64,000 bases of DNA from the NCBI GenBank assembly GCA_019633425.1, contig WSUB01000045.1, positions 186,001-250,000 on the forward strand. The letters are read 5' to 3'. This document shows, one piece after another, positions 46,568 to 57,341 of the stretch (position 1 is its first letter; each line of letters begins with the position of its first letter). The stretch comes from Tulasnella sp. 424 (lineage: Eukaryota > Basidiomycota > Agaricomycetes > Cantharellales > Tulasnellaceae). The position numbers and the translations under genes are program-made. Under the pieces are notes generated by a model. The model searched no databases. It saw nothing but the letters and a program-made list of their open reading frames with translations, and was not told the origin of the DNA.

Positions 46568-48926
46568 ATGCCTCAGGAAATCATCAACATCTCGGTCTGT
46601 GGATGGTCCAGCGCGTAACGTCCTGAGTGCCGGCTTCTGACTCTATCTTTTTTTCTGCCTTCCAGATCGGACAGGTTCGTGCTCGGCACGTGTTGCAAAA
46701 GTGGCACTGGGGTCTTCGAGTCTGAAATGATGTTATTTTTGACAAGGCCGGGAATCAAGTCGGTCAAGCTTTTTGGGAGACGGTTCTCGCGGAACATGGT
46801 TTGGACAAGGAAGGGGTGAGGAAACGCGTCTTCTGGAAACTGTTTTCTGTTTTCTTACCCGTATCCTGTTTCGGGGACGCAGCTTTATCACGGAACAGAC
46901 GAACAACAAATAGCAAGGGTTAGCGAAAGACAGACCATGCTGCCGAATAAACAAACACTGACGGTTTCTTATCTGGGTCCCCTCAGGTTGGCGTTTACTT
47001 CTCAACCGTTGAGTCGCAAGGCAAAACCCGACACATTCCCCGCTCAACGCAAATCGACTTAGAGAGCGGCGTTTGCAATCGGGTGGGTCATGGTATTCTG
47101 GAATAGCCGAATGTTGGTTCACCTTGGCGTTTATCTAGATTCGCTCTGGGCCTCTTGGTGGCCTGTTCCGTCCGGACACCTACATTTATGGAGAAAATAG
47201 TGCTGGAAACAACTGGGCAAAAGGCTGTAAGTTTCGGGGAGGTCTTCAACTCCGTTGTGCACTAATTATGGAATCATAGACTATACCGAGGGAGCAGAAC
47301 TCATTGAAAATATTCTCGACGTCCTCCGGAAGCAGATCGAGGAGTGTGATGCTCTCCAAGGAGTAAGAAGCAAATTCCTTCCAGAGAACCGATTGTTATT
47401 CAGTTGCTCTAAACTCGACCTTATTGTAGTTCCAAATAATTCAAAGCTTGGGAGGAGGAACAGGGTCCGGACTGGGATCCCTCGTCATGGCAAAGATTCG
47501 AGAGGAAGTTCCCGACCGCATGCTGTCGACGTTCTCGATCCTCCCCTCCCCAAAGAACGCGGACACCGTCGTCGAACCGTATGCTTGCTTTACTTGATCT
47601 CATGTATCGGATCTCTCATTCTGGATTGGAATGTGTCGATTAGATACAACTCCATTCTCACTCTTCACCAGCTTATAGAGACCAGCGACCTGTCAATATG
47701 CATCGACAACGAAGGTACGGGCAGAACCTACTTTCTCCGATACACTGACCAACGTCCCTTTAGCGCTCTACGGCTTGTCCGCTCGACTTGGAGGCAAAAC
47801 AACTGAGTTCAGCCAGCTAAATTCGGTGTGCCCTTAGAAACCCGACTAATCTCAAAACAGCGTTAACTCGATCCAAATTCCTAGATTGTGGCCCAGGTCA
47901 TGGCGGGCGTATCGACGACTCTGCGCTTCCCTGGTCAACTAAATGGCGATCTCCGCAAAATCGGGATGAACCTTGTTCCATTCCCTCGTCTTCACTTCCT
48001 CGCCCCATCGTATTCTCCTTTCGTTGCTCCAGGACGGCAAGCATACCAGAACCTATCGATCCCGGAGTTGACTAACAGTCTATTCGACGGGAAGAACTAC
48101 CTGGTCGCGTGCGATCCGCGATTTGGAAAGTGGCTGACTGCAGCGTGAGTTCGAGAAACCGTCAGAGGTCAACGCCATCAGTCTGACCTCGATTTGGATG
48201 GGTGAAAGAACGATCTTCCGGGGCAAGATTCAGTCAATTGAAGCAGAAGATGCTGTTCGCAAGCTGCAGACAAAATCGGATCTCCAATTTGTTGAGTGAG
48301 TAGGTCCTCTAAACTCGGTCGTGCTTTAGAGCTTAGGTTCCTTCTAGATGGATTCCAGACAACGTTTCGATCAGTGAGTCCTTCGCAGTATCTTGGTGGT
48401 CCTCGATTCCAATCTGTCTCTTCTTCAGCTCTTTGCTCAGTTCCTCCTGTCGGTCAACGCCAAGCAGCCACCTGTCTTGCAAATATTGTGCGTCGTTTCG
48501 GTCCTGCTGCGTCCAGCTCCTGCGAAAACCTAACAAGTTTCTTCCGCCAGACTGCGATCAAGGATGTGTTCAAGCGTAATCTAGACCAATTTAGTGCCAT
48601 GTTCAAACGCAAGGCTTTCCTGATGTGGTACGAAATGGAAGGCATGGACCAGATGGAATTCACGGAGGCTGAGAGCAACGTTCAGGATCTCATGTAAGCC
48701 GTTCCATTTTGTCCGTAATCGATGCGGTGTAACTTACAACGTGAATTTTATGTAGTGCCGAATACCAGCAATACCAGGATGCAGGGTACGTGGGGGTTGC
48801 GTACGCTGTGCCAGCTGTTGTGCTAACTCTATCGGTTCCAGTCTCGAAGGGGAGGAGTACGAGGGCACGGTGCAGGAGCATGACGATATTGGCTACGCTG
48901 AGAGCAGTATCCAGGGAGAATATTAA
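46568..48926 (+). CDS. divergent beta-tubulin paralogue
   Basis: Seventeen exons, 459 aa: 46568-46594, 46666-46674, 46747-46815, 46883-46918, 46987-47082, 47139-47226, 47280-47362, 47430-47578, 47644-47714, 47764-47825, 47885-48144, 48209-48295, 48348-48373, 48429-48487, 48551-48693, 48756-48785, 48842-48926. Conserved: [28 protein letters not shown], the nucleotide loop [57 protein letters not shown] and AEYQQYQDA. Departures from canonical beta-tubulin: MPQE instead of MREI at the start, LESGVCN for LEPGTMD, DLSIC where DETFC is usual (positions 198-200), and a tail that is not Glu-rich and ends in GEY. Exon 2 is 9 bases. It would assemble with alpha-tubulin but in a specialised or reduced role; a canonical beta-tubulin is expected elsewhere in the genome. 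Frame is intact throughout, arguing against a pseudogene. Confidence 0.9.
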
Positions 48927-49373
48927 TCAACTGAAGCAGGCCTCGTTTGCATGCGGGTCTGTGCGGAGCGAGCACCCTCATTTCTGCCATGGATCGATAC
49001 CCTCAAAACGTTACTTCATGTTAGATACGAGTACATATGATACCCTCTTCTTTAATGCCAATCACCAGCTTTGAGCGGACCCAAACTGACACTCGGAAAC
49101 GAGTCACTAAGAATTCGATGTAATGAAAATGCCGGAGTATTACATCAAAGAACCAAGAAGGTAGGCCCGACGCGATCTATGATACGTTGTAAGGAATAAA
49201 AAGGATGAAAAGGGTAATCTGTAGGGGCATGGTAACCGGTAGACAAGGGGAAATGAAGCAAGTACAATAGGTAGTGATCGTAGCGAACGCCCGAAAAGGT
49301 ATATCAAGTCAAGGTCGTGAATCATGGGGGTGGGGGGTTCATAGAAAGTGCATATGAAGGCGGAGTCTAGATA
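48927..49373. other. tail-to-tail spacer
   Basis: 447 bases between the beta-tubulin stop and the convergent coiled-coil gene; no gene or motif recognised. Confidence 0.45.
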
Positions 49374-51332
49374 TCATTTCTTCAACAGCCGTTCGTGAAT
49401 CTCCGCACTCTTAAGCTTCGTCCGGAGGTATTCCAGGCGGTTCTCATAGCGTCGGACAGCGTCTTCTCGACTGCTCTGGATCCGGTCCAGTTGTCTCTGC
49501 GCTTTTCGTGCCTCACGCTCTTCATCGTTCTCTGTTTCCGCGTCTTCACTCTCATCCATACCAGCAAGCCCTAAAGCTGATGGCGGGAAATCGGTAGCAG
49601 ACACGTTCGATGGTCGACTCCGGATGCTGAGATTGCTCGGTGGAAGCATGAGGTTCGAGTTCGACTTGTTGAAGCTAGGGCGTCCATTCGGCAGGGACAT
49701 CAATGACGACTTATGGGACAAGGATGCTGGTTGGAGTGCAGGGGAAGACGGTGTTGTTTTGGAGACGGAGCCTTTGCGCCTCAAGGACCCGAACCGGCCG
49801 AGTGACGCAGATAGCTTAGACTGACTGCTCATCGACTTTATCTGACCCTTGCCGCCTGCTTTCTCCGGGTTTCTTGGACTCGAGGTCTCGGCAATCGAGG
49901 ATGCGGCCGCAAATGAAAGTTCCTTCACGGTCGTCTGAGAGACGGCAGATAATGGTCTTGCGGAAGGAGATGGCCGCGGTATGCTGGGGAGTTTGGCGAG
50001 AGTGGCCATCTCTGCACCATGGTAGTTGCCCATGATGCGTTTGTATTCCGCTTCGACTTGGGCGATCTCGGTGCGTAACTCGGCGGATGATTGTCGGTGC
50101 GCGTCGTCGTCATCGTCATCCAATCCTTCAACCACCGCACGACGGAGGTTATACGAAGAGGGAGGACCCCGGGTGCTGCGACTAGCTCGCGAGCCGCCAG
50201 TCAAGCCAGTCCGTTTTGATGACAAGGAATGAAGGTCTTGCTGTGACTGGGAATACTCCGATCCGAGGGAGCCACTGGATTTAGACGACGCCATAACCCG
50301 TTGTAGGGAAGAGCCTCTCGAGACGCCAGAAAATACTGATGCGTTGTCCATCACCGGTGAATCCGTTTCGTGAGATGTACTTGGTCGTCTTTTGGATGGT
50401 TTTCTCCATAGGGCATTTTTCACTGCAGATACCGTCGACCTAGAACCACCGCTGCGTATAGATTCTGCCTTGGCTGAAGATACGTGGAAATTTGAGTCTT
50501 GCAATGGCCGAGGTGAGATGCCCTGAGAACCTGTAATGTCATGTTCATATTTAGAACCTTCCCCCGCGGAACGGGTCATAGATATTCACCTCTTGAGATT
50601 GGTAATCCGTGGGTAGATATTCGCACAGATGGCTGTTCCGTAGGGAGAGGCGCAGATCCTGGGGACGTGAAACTTGCAAGTAGATTCTGCCGCAGTATCC
50701 TGTATCCCTCATCGCTGCAATGCGGTACACGGTGAGCAAATGAACTTGGACGCAGAAAAAAAAAGCAGCTTACTCCAAAAGTCCCTCCGAGTTTGATAAT
50801 TCAAGTTCATCTAATCGTGCAGCCAGGGTCGCTCTGTAGCAATAATCGCGTCAGGACTGGCGGCATAGCAGAGGGAGAAGAGGAAGGCCGCACGTCATTG
50901 GATCCGCCTTGGACGACGATGGCCGTGAAGGAGCGGTGCTGGGTACGGACTTCTGTAACCGTTTGCTTGAAGTCGATGGTGCTGGCGAGGCCAGTGGGTC
51001 ACGGCCATTTCCAAATGCCGGAGAGAGGAGTGTGGAATGATGCAGTTCTTGTGCGAGACTTGGCGTTGATGCAAGTCCCATTGACAATGAAGGAGTCGTT
51101 GAGTGCGATGCCGGCGTTTTTATAGGTGTTGGAACGTTTCGAGTCTTAGCATACTAGGTCGTGAGGAGAGGCGTCAGTTTCGTTGGATCGTTCGACTGCA
51201 AATGTCGAGAAGAGGTGTTCCACCACCCCCACGCTAGAAACGCGATACAGAGAAAGACCACCTCGAGAATGCAATCTCGACTGACGATGATGGGGCAAAA
51301 CTCACCCATTTGGATTTGAGAACAGCCGTCAT
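49374..51332 (-). CDS. unrecognised Ser-rich protein with C-terminal coiled coil
   Basis: Five exons, complement of 49374-50530, 50590-50714, 50774-50833, 50894-51153, 51306-51332, 542 aa, phases consistent. The start MTAVLKSKW is in a 27-base exon. I do not recognise the protein. Visible: Ser/Pro/Thr-rich low-complexity regions over most of the length, a short predicted helix TATLAARLDELELSNSEGLL near residue 95, an acidic run of Asp (GLDDDDDDAH) followed by a helix (AELRTEIAQVEAEYKRIMGNY), and a strongly charged C-terminal coiled coil of about 60 residues rich in Glu, Arg and Lys (EREARKAQRQLDRIQ, RRYENRLEYLRTKL). Probably a cytosolic scaffold-like protein; no catalytic motif. The first two introns are less certain than the rest because exon 1 is short. 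Confidence 0.65.
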
Positions 51333-51826
51333 GCTCCCTGAAGCCTCTGCCCCCCTCTGTTCTGCTCCATTCGATGATCGTGATGAGAAAAAGAATGACA
51401 TTTGGCTGTGCACGGTGCGCGCGCCTCGTCTTAGACGGCTGTGGCTAATCAAATTGGCTGAATGAAGAGCTCTGCGGGGGCTGCAAAGGGGAGGACTGTG
51501 AGGTGAGGGGCGAGCCAAGGCGTCGTGGTCGAAAGTGAAAGCCGCTGTTTGGACTTCGGTGGCCACTTTTCCAGCCAAATTCAGGGACATCGGGCAACCG
51601 GAGCAGATCACTGAAAAACAAATGCACATCCACCGAAACCGAACGCGTCGTCCATGGCATGCAGGACGTCATGCTCTGGTGAAGGTGTGATAGAGAAGAA
51701 GAGAGATCTATAGACCAGAACTATTTACGAGACACAAGGCTTTGACGTGCTTCTGCTTCTAACCCTTCTAACTTGCAAACCGACCCTCCCGCCTTCCCAT
51801 GCAAAATGTCTTTAATTCTGCCCTGC
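51333..51826. other. intergenic promoter of the coiled-coil gene / 3' flank of the F-box gene
   Basis: 494 bases between two minus-strand genes. Short open frames only; an upstream 5' UTR exon of the coiled-coil gene may lie here. Confidence 0.4.
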
Positions 51827-54710
51827 CTACCATTCCTCCCGGCTCTGCGCCTCGGCCAAACTTAAACGGATCGCAAACTCTAAGTCTTCGTCTACCACAT
51901 TGGCAGGAGGGTTGGCTCTTTGTTGACGCGGAGCCTGGGGAGGGCGACCTGAAGTCAGGTTCGAAGACCCCGGCCTCGTCGGCGCTGCCTTGGGCGTCAT
52001 CGGACGTGACCAGGCTGACTGGGTAGAACCAGAACGGCGGCTGTCCCTGCTTGAGCTCCCGGACGTAAACGACTGCTTCTTCGCGAGCGATTGTGGACTA
52101 ATCTTCGGGAAGACGCCCGCGCCGAGGGAAGGTGGAGAGTTGGATGAGGCCCTAGCTGTTACTCCGCTCCGTAATTCAACGGGTGAGCCGGACAGAGGAG
52201 TTACGGAGAAGCCCGCCTCACTAGGGTCAGGTCGTAAGCTTGGGGAGACTTGAACTCTAGCAGGATTGGCATTGGCATAGTGGCTCGAATGGAATGAGAT
52301 AGGTGCGGGCCGGGAAAGAGATCTTGGGAGAGAGGCTGAGACAGGAGTGGAGGGTGAGGATACTCTGGACAGGGCGGAAATTGTGGGAGAATAGGGTGGC
52401 GACCCTGGTTCATCCGCAACTTGTTGGTTTAGGTAATCCTCGAATGGCGCGGCGGTGAGTGCTTCTGCGAGTCGCCTTTCCTCTTCCTGATCTCGGCTGA
52501 GCATCAGCGCGTACTCGACAGCCTCCGTCTCATCAAGCCCAAGTGCAGCGAGTGCATCATTCTCTTCAACTTGACGACGATGTGCGTACATAACGCCTCG
52601 TCTTTCCGCATTAAGCAGGTCCTGGGTGTGCCTCAATGCGTTCTTGATTTCCATCTCGCCTGAAATTAGACAACGATTAAGGACATGGCCACCGGGCAGA
52701 GAATGAAAAACTCACGATGCCATCGTTCGGCGGACGGCTTGGAAGGGCCAAGCGTCAGTTTGGCCTTGCCTTTATCCTTTCTCAGAGCCGCGAGCACGCT
52801 TCCCGGTTTCCAATACAGTATCCATGAACCAACGCTTGCAAGCAAGATGTCCTTCCCTCGGTCAATAATAATTTGCTCCACTTTGGGCCAGGAAGCCCCG
52901 GCGAGAGGGCGAGGACATGGGGTCTCAAACGTTCGGAGCAGCGTGAACGAGATAGAATCCCAGAGGCGTACTGTGCCACGAGTGCTAGAGAAAATGAGAT
53001 GTTAATACCTTGGCCCGACCCAGCGACACAGAGTTCATACCTGCCAGTGGCCCAAACATAGGGAGATAGAGATATTGCAGAAACGGCTCCATCATCGTGT
53101 GCCTGAAACCGTTTTGAACTTTTGACTTCAGGGATTCCTTGCGATCCAACGTCGGCGGGTTGGTCTAAATCCCAAATGCAAACGCGACCCAGGATATCTC
53201 CGGCTGCAACGAAGCTTGTCTCCGTGGCAGGGGCGGGGTCTTGCAAGGTTGCAGCGAATGCTGCAAGTGGAGAAGATATTGGAGCCGATGAGGCGAACAT
53301 GGGATAGGTAGGACCCTTGGCATCCACGGACGTCGCATTGGAGAGTGTGATTGCCGTCAAAGCCCCGAGTGGACCATCGGCGAGGAGGGTCCGACCCATT
53401 TCGCCAAGACGACCCTCAGTACTGCGAGGTACGACTATGCGACTAATGTGGGTATCTTTGTTTGCATGGTAGAGGATGCTGATGTGTCGTGACGAAACGG
53501 AGACTGAGAGAGTAACAGGATCTGCCTCCCAGGGGAGCTTGTTCGATGGTTGGCCGAGTGGTTGAACCACTTCAGCCCAGCTGGGATGCAAGGACGGAGC
53601 GTCCGATGGACGATTTGGATGGACCACCAATCCTGTCCAAACTTTGATCGTTCCATTTGCCATCGCAGCGACGATGGTCCCGGACAGAGAATCATACGCC
53701 ACCCGCATACAAGCGTCTCCAACCGCCGCATTCTCGCTTTTTCCTGACTCCCAAAGCAGATTTAGCGGATCTGCACTCCACAATTTGACAGTGCCGTCCC
53801 AAGCTCCCGAGATGAACGATAGCGTCTTATCGCAGGAAACGATATGGCTGACTTGGGCTGAATGTGCATCTCTAGCTTCGCAACGCTTGTATGTCCGATG
53901 CTTGTCCGTGATTTCCATGAAGTTTGGGGCATACGTCACGGCAACACTCCCTTCCCGATAGCCCCACGTCACATACGCCGTGCCTCCAACCGCGACCAAA
54001 TCGACTGCGGAAACGTCCGGAGAGAACTCGACGTTAGGATTGCCATTCCCAGCGCCATTCATAATGCCCTGAGCATCGAGGAAGCCTTAAGAAACTTTGC
54101 ATAAGCCATCAGCCCAAGGAATAGCGTGGGTAGACCGACCTTTTACCGTGGCTCCTTTCGCAGGAGAGGAACGAGAGACTACACCATAAGCGGTGCTGGC
54201 ACTCAGCAACCCGGATATTTCTGACGACCAGTAAATGGGGTATCCGATCGAGTGGTGGGGGTTATGTGAAACCGTTTGGGCTTTGGATGTCTGCCAGCGC
54301 CTGGAGACCCAAGCTTCAGTCAAATGAGCGGAAATCGGTTGACGATTGACTCACCAAATCGTGTGGAACCGCAGGACATACTCTTCCTTCCACGTACTGC
54401 ACGTTCTCTTGAGTAGAAGTTGCTTTTCTCGACCAAAATCGGTCTCTGGATCAAGGCCGAACGTGTAGCGGAGGAAAGCCGATCTCCACGTCGCGTCTAG
54501 CGCAACATGAGCGTAGAGGTGTTTTGAGACTGAGCTGAGAGTGAATAGATCCTCTGGAATGAGGAAAGATGTTGTCCAGTTGAGCGCTTCTGGAGGGTAA
54601 TCTGGAGAGAGGAGACGGAAGCCATGTTGGGAATTGGACTGAGGTGGGAGCTTTGACTGTTTTTGCTTCAAGGACTTCTTTGGAGAGTTCGATGAAGGGG
54701 CAATATGCAT
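51827..54710 (-). CDS. F-box / WD40 / UIM protein, Ufo1-like
   Basis: Five exons, complement of 51827-52659, 52716-52984, 53041-54085, 54140-54300, 54355-54710, 887 aa. An F-box-like helix set occurs at about residues 35-90 (FLIPEDLFTLSSVSKHLYAHV, ATWRSAFLRY). WD40-type repeats follow: SFISGAWDGTVKLWSAD, IVAAMANGTIKVWTG, FVAAGDILGRVCIWDLD and TRGTVRLWDSISF. The C-terminal third has a helical region, then ubiquitin-interacting-like motifs: DETEAVEYALMLSRDQEEE and DEDLEFAIRLSLAEAQSREE at the very end. F-box plus WD40 plus UIMs is the architecture of yeast Ufo1, an SCF adaptor that targets Ho and Rad30 and shows self-regulated turnover through its UIMs. Fungal orthologues include fission yeast Pof10-type proteins. 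Divergent with the Dia2-like gene across 185 bases. Confidence 0.85.
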
Positions 54711-54895
54711 ACAACGGTTGAGAGTGACTTGATTTGCTTGCTTCGACGCTGTGCTAGAGCGTCGGTGATGTGGTGATGTTAAGTTCGCTGTGGTGGAGTG
54801 CGAAGACTACGATGAAGGAACGGGACCGGATCAGAGCGTGTGACTCTGGCCAAACAAAGACCAAAGTCCTCCACCGACTCCCTCTCCAACGGTCC
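54711..54895. promoter_or_regulatory. shared promoter of two F-box genes
   Basis: 185 bases between the divergent start codons of the Ufo1-like and Dia2-like genes. Both core promoters must lie inside or reach into the neighbouring coding sequence. A repeated GTGGTGATG-like stretch and a GGTGGAGTGCGA element are visible but not recognised as known sites. Confidence 0.55.
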
Positions 54896-56727
54896 ATGGC
54901 ATCCTGGAAGCCCGCATTCGACGGTGCAGTCGCATCATTTCGCGAAAAGAAATACGATGTCGCGTTAAATCAAGTCTCGGAGGTGGGCTTAAAATCCTTG
55001 CAGTCAACAACGCTTTGCTAACGATCGTGCCAGGCGATCCGTCAAGGGGCAGACCGAGCCAACGTGTATGACCTGCGCGCGAACATCCTCTCAGAGTGCT
55101 TGGGCCGACCAAAAGAAGCGCTCAGAGACGCGAAGATGGTGATCAAGTTGTGCCCGGAAGCGCCAAAGGTAGATATTCGCCTCTCTCACTCGGTCTAGCA
55201 AAACCATTCACGATGATGTAATAGGGCTACCTACGCGCGGCCCAGATTTTTGCCAAGTTGGGATCACTCGATCCTGCCTCCAAAATGGCAGAGCATGCCC
55301 TCAAATGCACGTCCACAGACAACCCAAAACACGACACCATCCGCCAGAGCATCACTTCTCTCCAGGCGGAAATAGCCAAGAAACGCTGTCACGTCAGCAA
55401 GCTCCCGATTGAGCTGCTGACCCTCGTGTTCGAATTCGCTTCGTTAATGCCTGTGGACGAGGCCAATTCCGAGACAATGAAGGGCTACCTGGGTGGAAAA
55501 AGAAACCCTCGCCTTGGCTACGACGTGAGCCGAGTTTGTCGGTACTGGCGACGCGCCGCCTTGGATTATCCTCCCATATGGAGGACACTCGTATTAGGGA
55601 ATAGAAAGCCAGCAGCCAAGATCCAGTTATGGGCAAGCCGGACGGACGGAAATCTGGAGGAACTCATCATACAGCCCCGCACTCATGAACACCTACTCAA
55701 AGAAGCCGTTCCCTGCATTGTTAAACATATTCCTTCACCACCAAGCATCATTCGTTGCACGTCTGATGAATGGGACCTCCTCGAGGCAGCCATCTACAGT
55801 CAACAGACACGGCCAATAGAGCTAAACATTATTGCCCCCGGCGACGTGCGGGTCTACGTCCCCCATTTTCAGAGTGCTGGGCTCCAATCTCTAGCACTAG
55901 AGCGGGTGTTTGTTCCATGGGAAGGAGGTGGACATTCGTTCCGCGACTTGAAGTTCCTCAAATTAATTGGACCACTTCTCATGAATGGGAATCACGAAAG
56001 TGTCGTGGAGAGGCTAGCGGAAGCAGAAAACCTCGAAACTCTCATTATCGAACGGGATCCCATACAGTTGATTACACCCTTTGGAGCCTCCCAGACTCGC
56101 ATTACGTACGTCCGCCTTACCAACCTGCGCTATCTGGAGCTATCCAGATTCCCAAACGATGGGCTCCAAGTCCTCTTCGGTCGCTTCGACTTCCCACTAC
56201 TCGAGGTTCTGCACCTGCAAGGAGTCACCAAGGCATGTGCCAGCCTCAGAACAATCCGACGCCGGCTCGCGCCACCGCCAGATCCTGACGTGACGGAGGC
56301 GGAGCTGATCCCTTCCCCTCTCACGACACTCCGCCTCCGCTCATGTACATTCGATACGAAGGACCTGGTCGAAATCCTCGGTACTCAATGCGACAAGCTC
56401 AAGATTCTCGAAATTTCTGGGGCTGGGATGGAGATCAATCCGCTTCTGGAGGCCCTGGCGGGTGACAGAGGAGCGTCTGCCATCTGTCCCCACGTCAAAG
56501 AATTCAACTTCAGTCGTTCGCCGACATTAACGGGAGCTCCTCTCAAAAGCCTCGTCAAATCTCGGATCCCCAGTGACGACCAGAGCAAGCAATCCGACAT
56601 TCAATCTCTGATAATCGACGGCTGTCCAAAAGTCGAATCCCAGCTACTTCCGTGGTTGTGGCAGAAAGTCAAGAGAGGAAGCTGTGTTTATGAAACTGCA
56701 AAAGAAATTAGGAAGACTAGGAGATAA
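54896..56727 (+). CDS. TPR / F-box / LRR protein, Dia2/Pof3-like
   Basis: Three exons, 574 aa: 54896-54982, 55034-55168, 55225-56727. Residues 1-110 form TPR repeats (AFDGAVASFREKKYDVALNQ, VYDLRANILSECLGRPKEAL, GYLRAAQIFAKLGSLDPA). An F-box follows at about 135-180 (VSKLPIELLTLVFEFASLM, SRVCRYWRRAALDYPPIW). The rest is a leucine-rich repeat solenoid (LQSLALERVFV, LKFLKLIGPL, LETLIIERD, LRYLELSRFP, LEVLHLQGV, LTTLRLRSC, LKILEISGAG, IQSLIIDGCPKV). TPR-F-box-LRR is the specific layout of budding yeast Dia2 and fission yeast Pof3, SCF adaptors that travel with the replisome and ubiquitinate CMG helicase at termination. The C-terminus is basic. Divergent from the Ufo1-like gene. Confidence 0.88.
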
Positions 56728-57341
56728 TTTGAGGGTAGAATCGCAGGGAATTTGAATTAATGAGGCTGGTAAGCGAGGACGAGTTCCTGGTTGCTGGAAC
56801 ATAGTCTGACGATACTCTGGAACCGATATGGTGTCTTGCAGATACTACATGGCTGCCTGTTTCGTCGAGTTTTGCCCACCCAGATAGTGATCTCGCTTGT
56901 CTTCGGAGCTCTCCGGTTAAAGACCGAAATAGACCGTCGTGGTCCAGTTGAAAAGCTTTCCGAGCTCCCGTCCGAAGGACATCGGCAGAACTTCGCCTTC
57001 TGTCGGTAGATGTAGCCACCTTCAGCACCAGATATTCCCCACAAAACTTTGTAGATATTTAGTAATCTACCTAGATTGGAAAAGGGCGACTCAGGCCAAC
57101 GCTCTACAGCGTAACAAACAGTGAAAAGTCTAAGATAAAAGGGGATGATGCCAGTCATTGCATAATGAATCCAAGAAAAATCGCCAAGCGAGTTAAAAAT
57201 ACAGGGGTGTTGAGGTCTCAAAGCCGTTACAGGATAATAAACAGGGGGTGGGTGTCGTAGTAGCCATTCAAGAATGAGTGGGGAGAGGGGAGGCAGATCG
57301 CCAACAGCATGTTTAATACGAAAGGGGTTGCGAAAGGCAAT
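56728..57341. other. tail-to-tail spacer
   Basis: 614 bases between the Dia2-like gene and the convergent TmpA-like gene. Open frames up to 154 codons exist on the minus strand (56757-57221), but they lack domains and conserved splice structure; no gene is supported. Confidence 0.45.

Noticed and set aside
47254..47806. Beta-tubulin read as an N-terminally truncated pseudogene
   Set aside because: The missing N-terminus was found in six short upstream exons (46568-47226) with consistent phases, so the gene is complete.
56757..57221. 154-codon minus-strand frame in the spacer after the Dia2-like gene
   Set aside because: No domain or conserved splice sites; overlaps presumed 3' UTRs.
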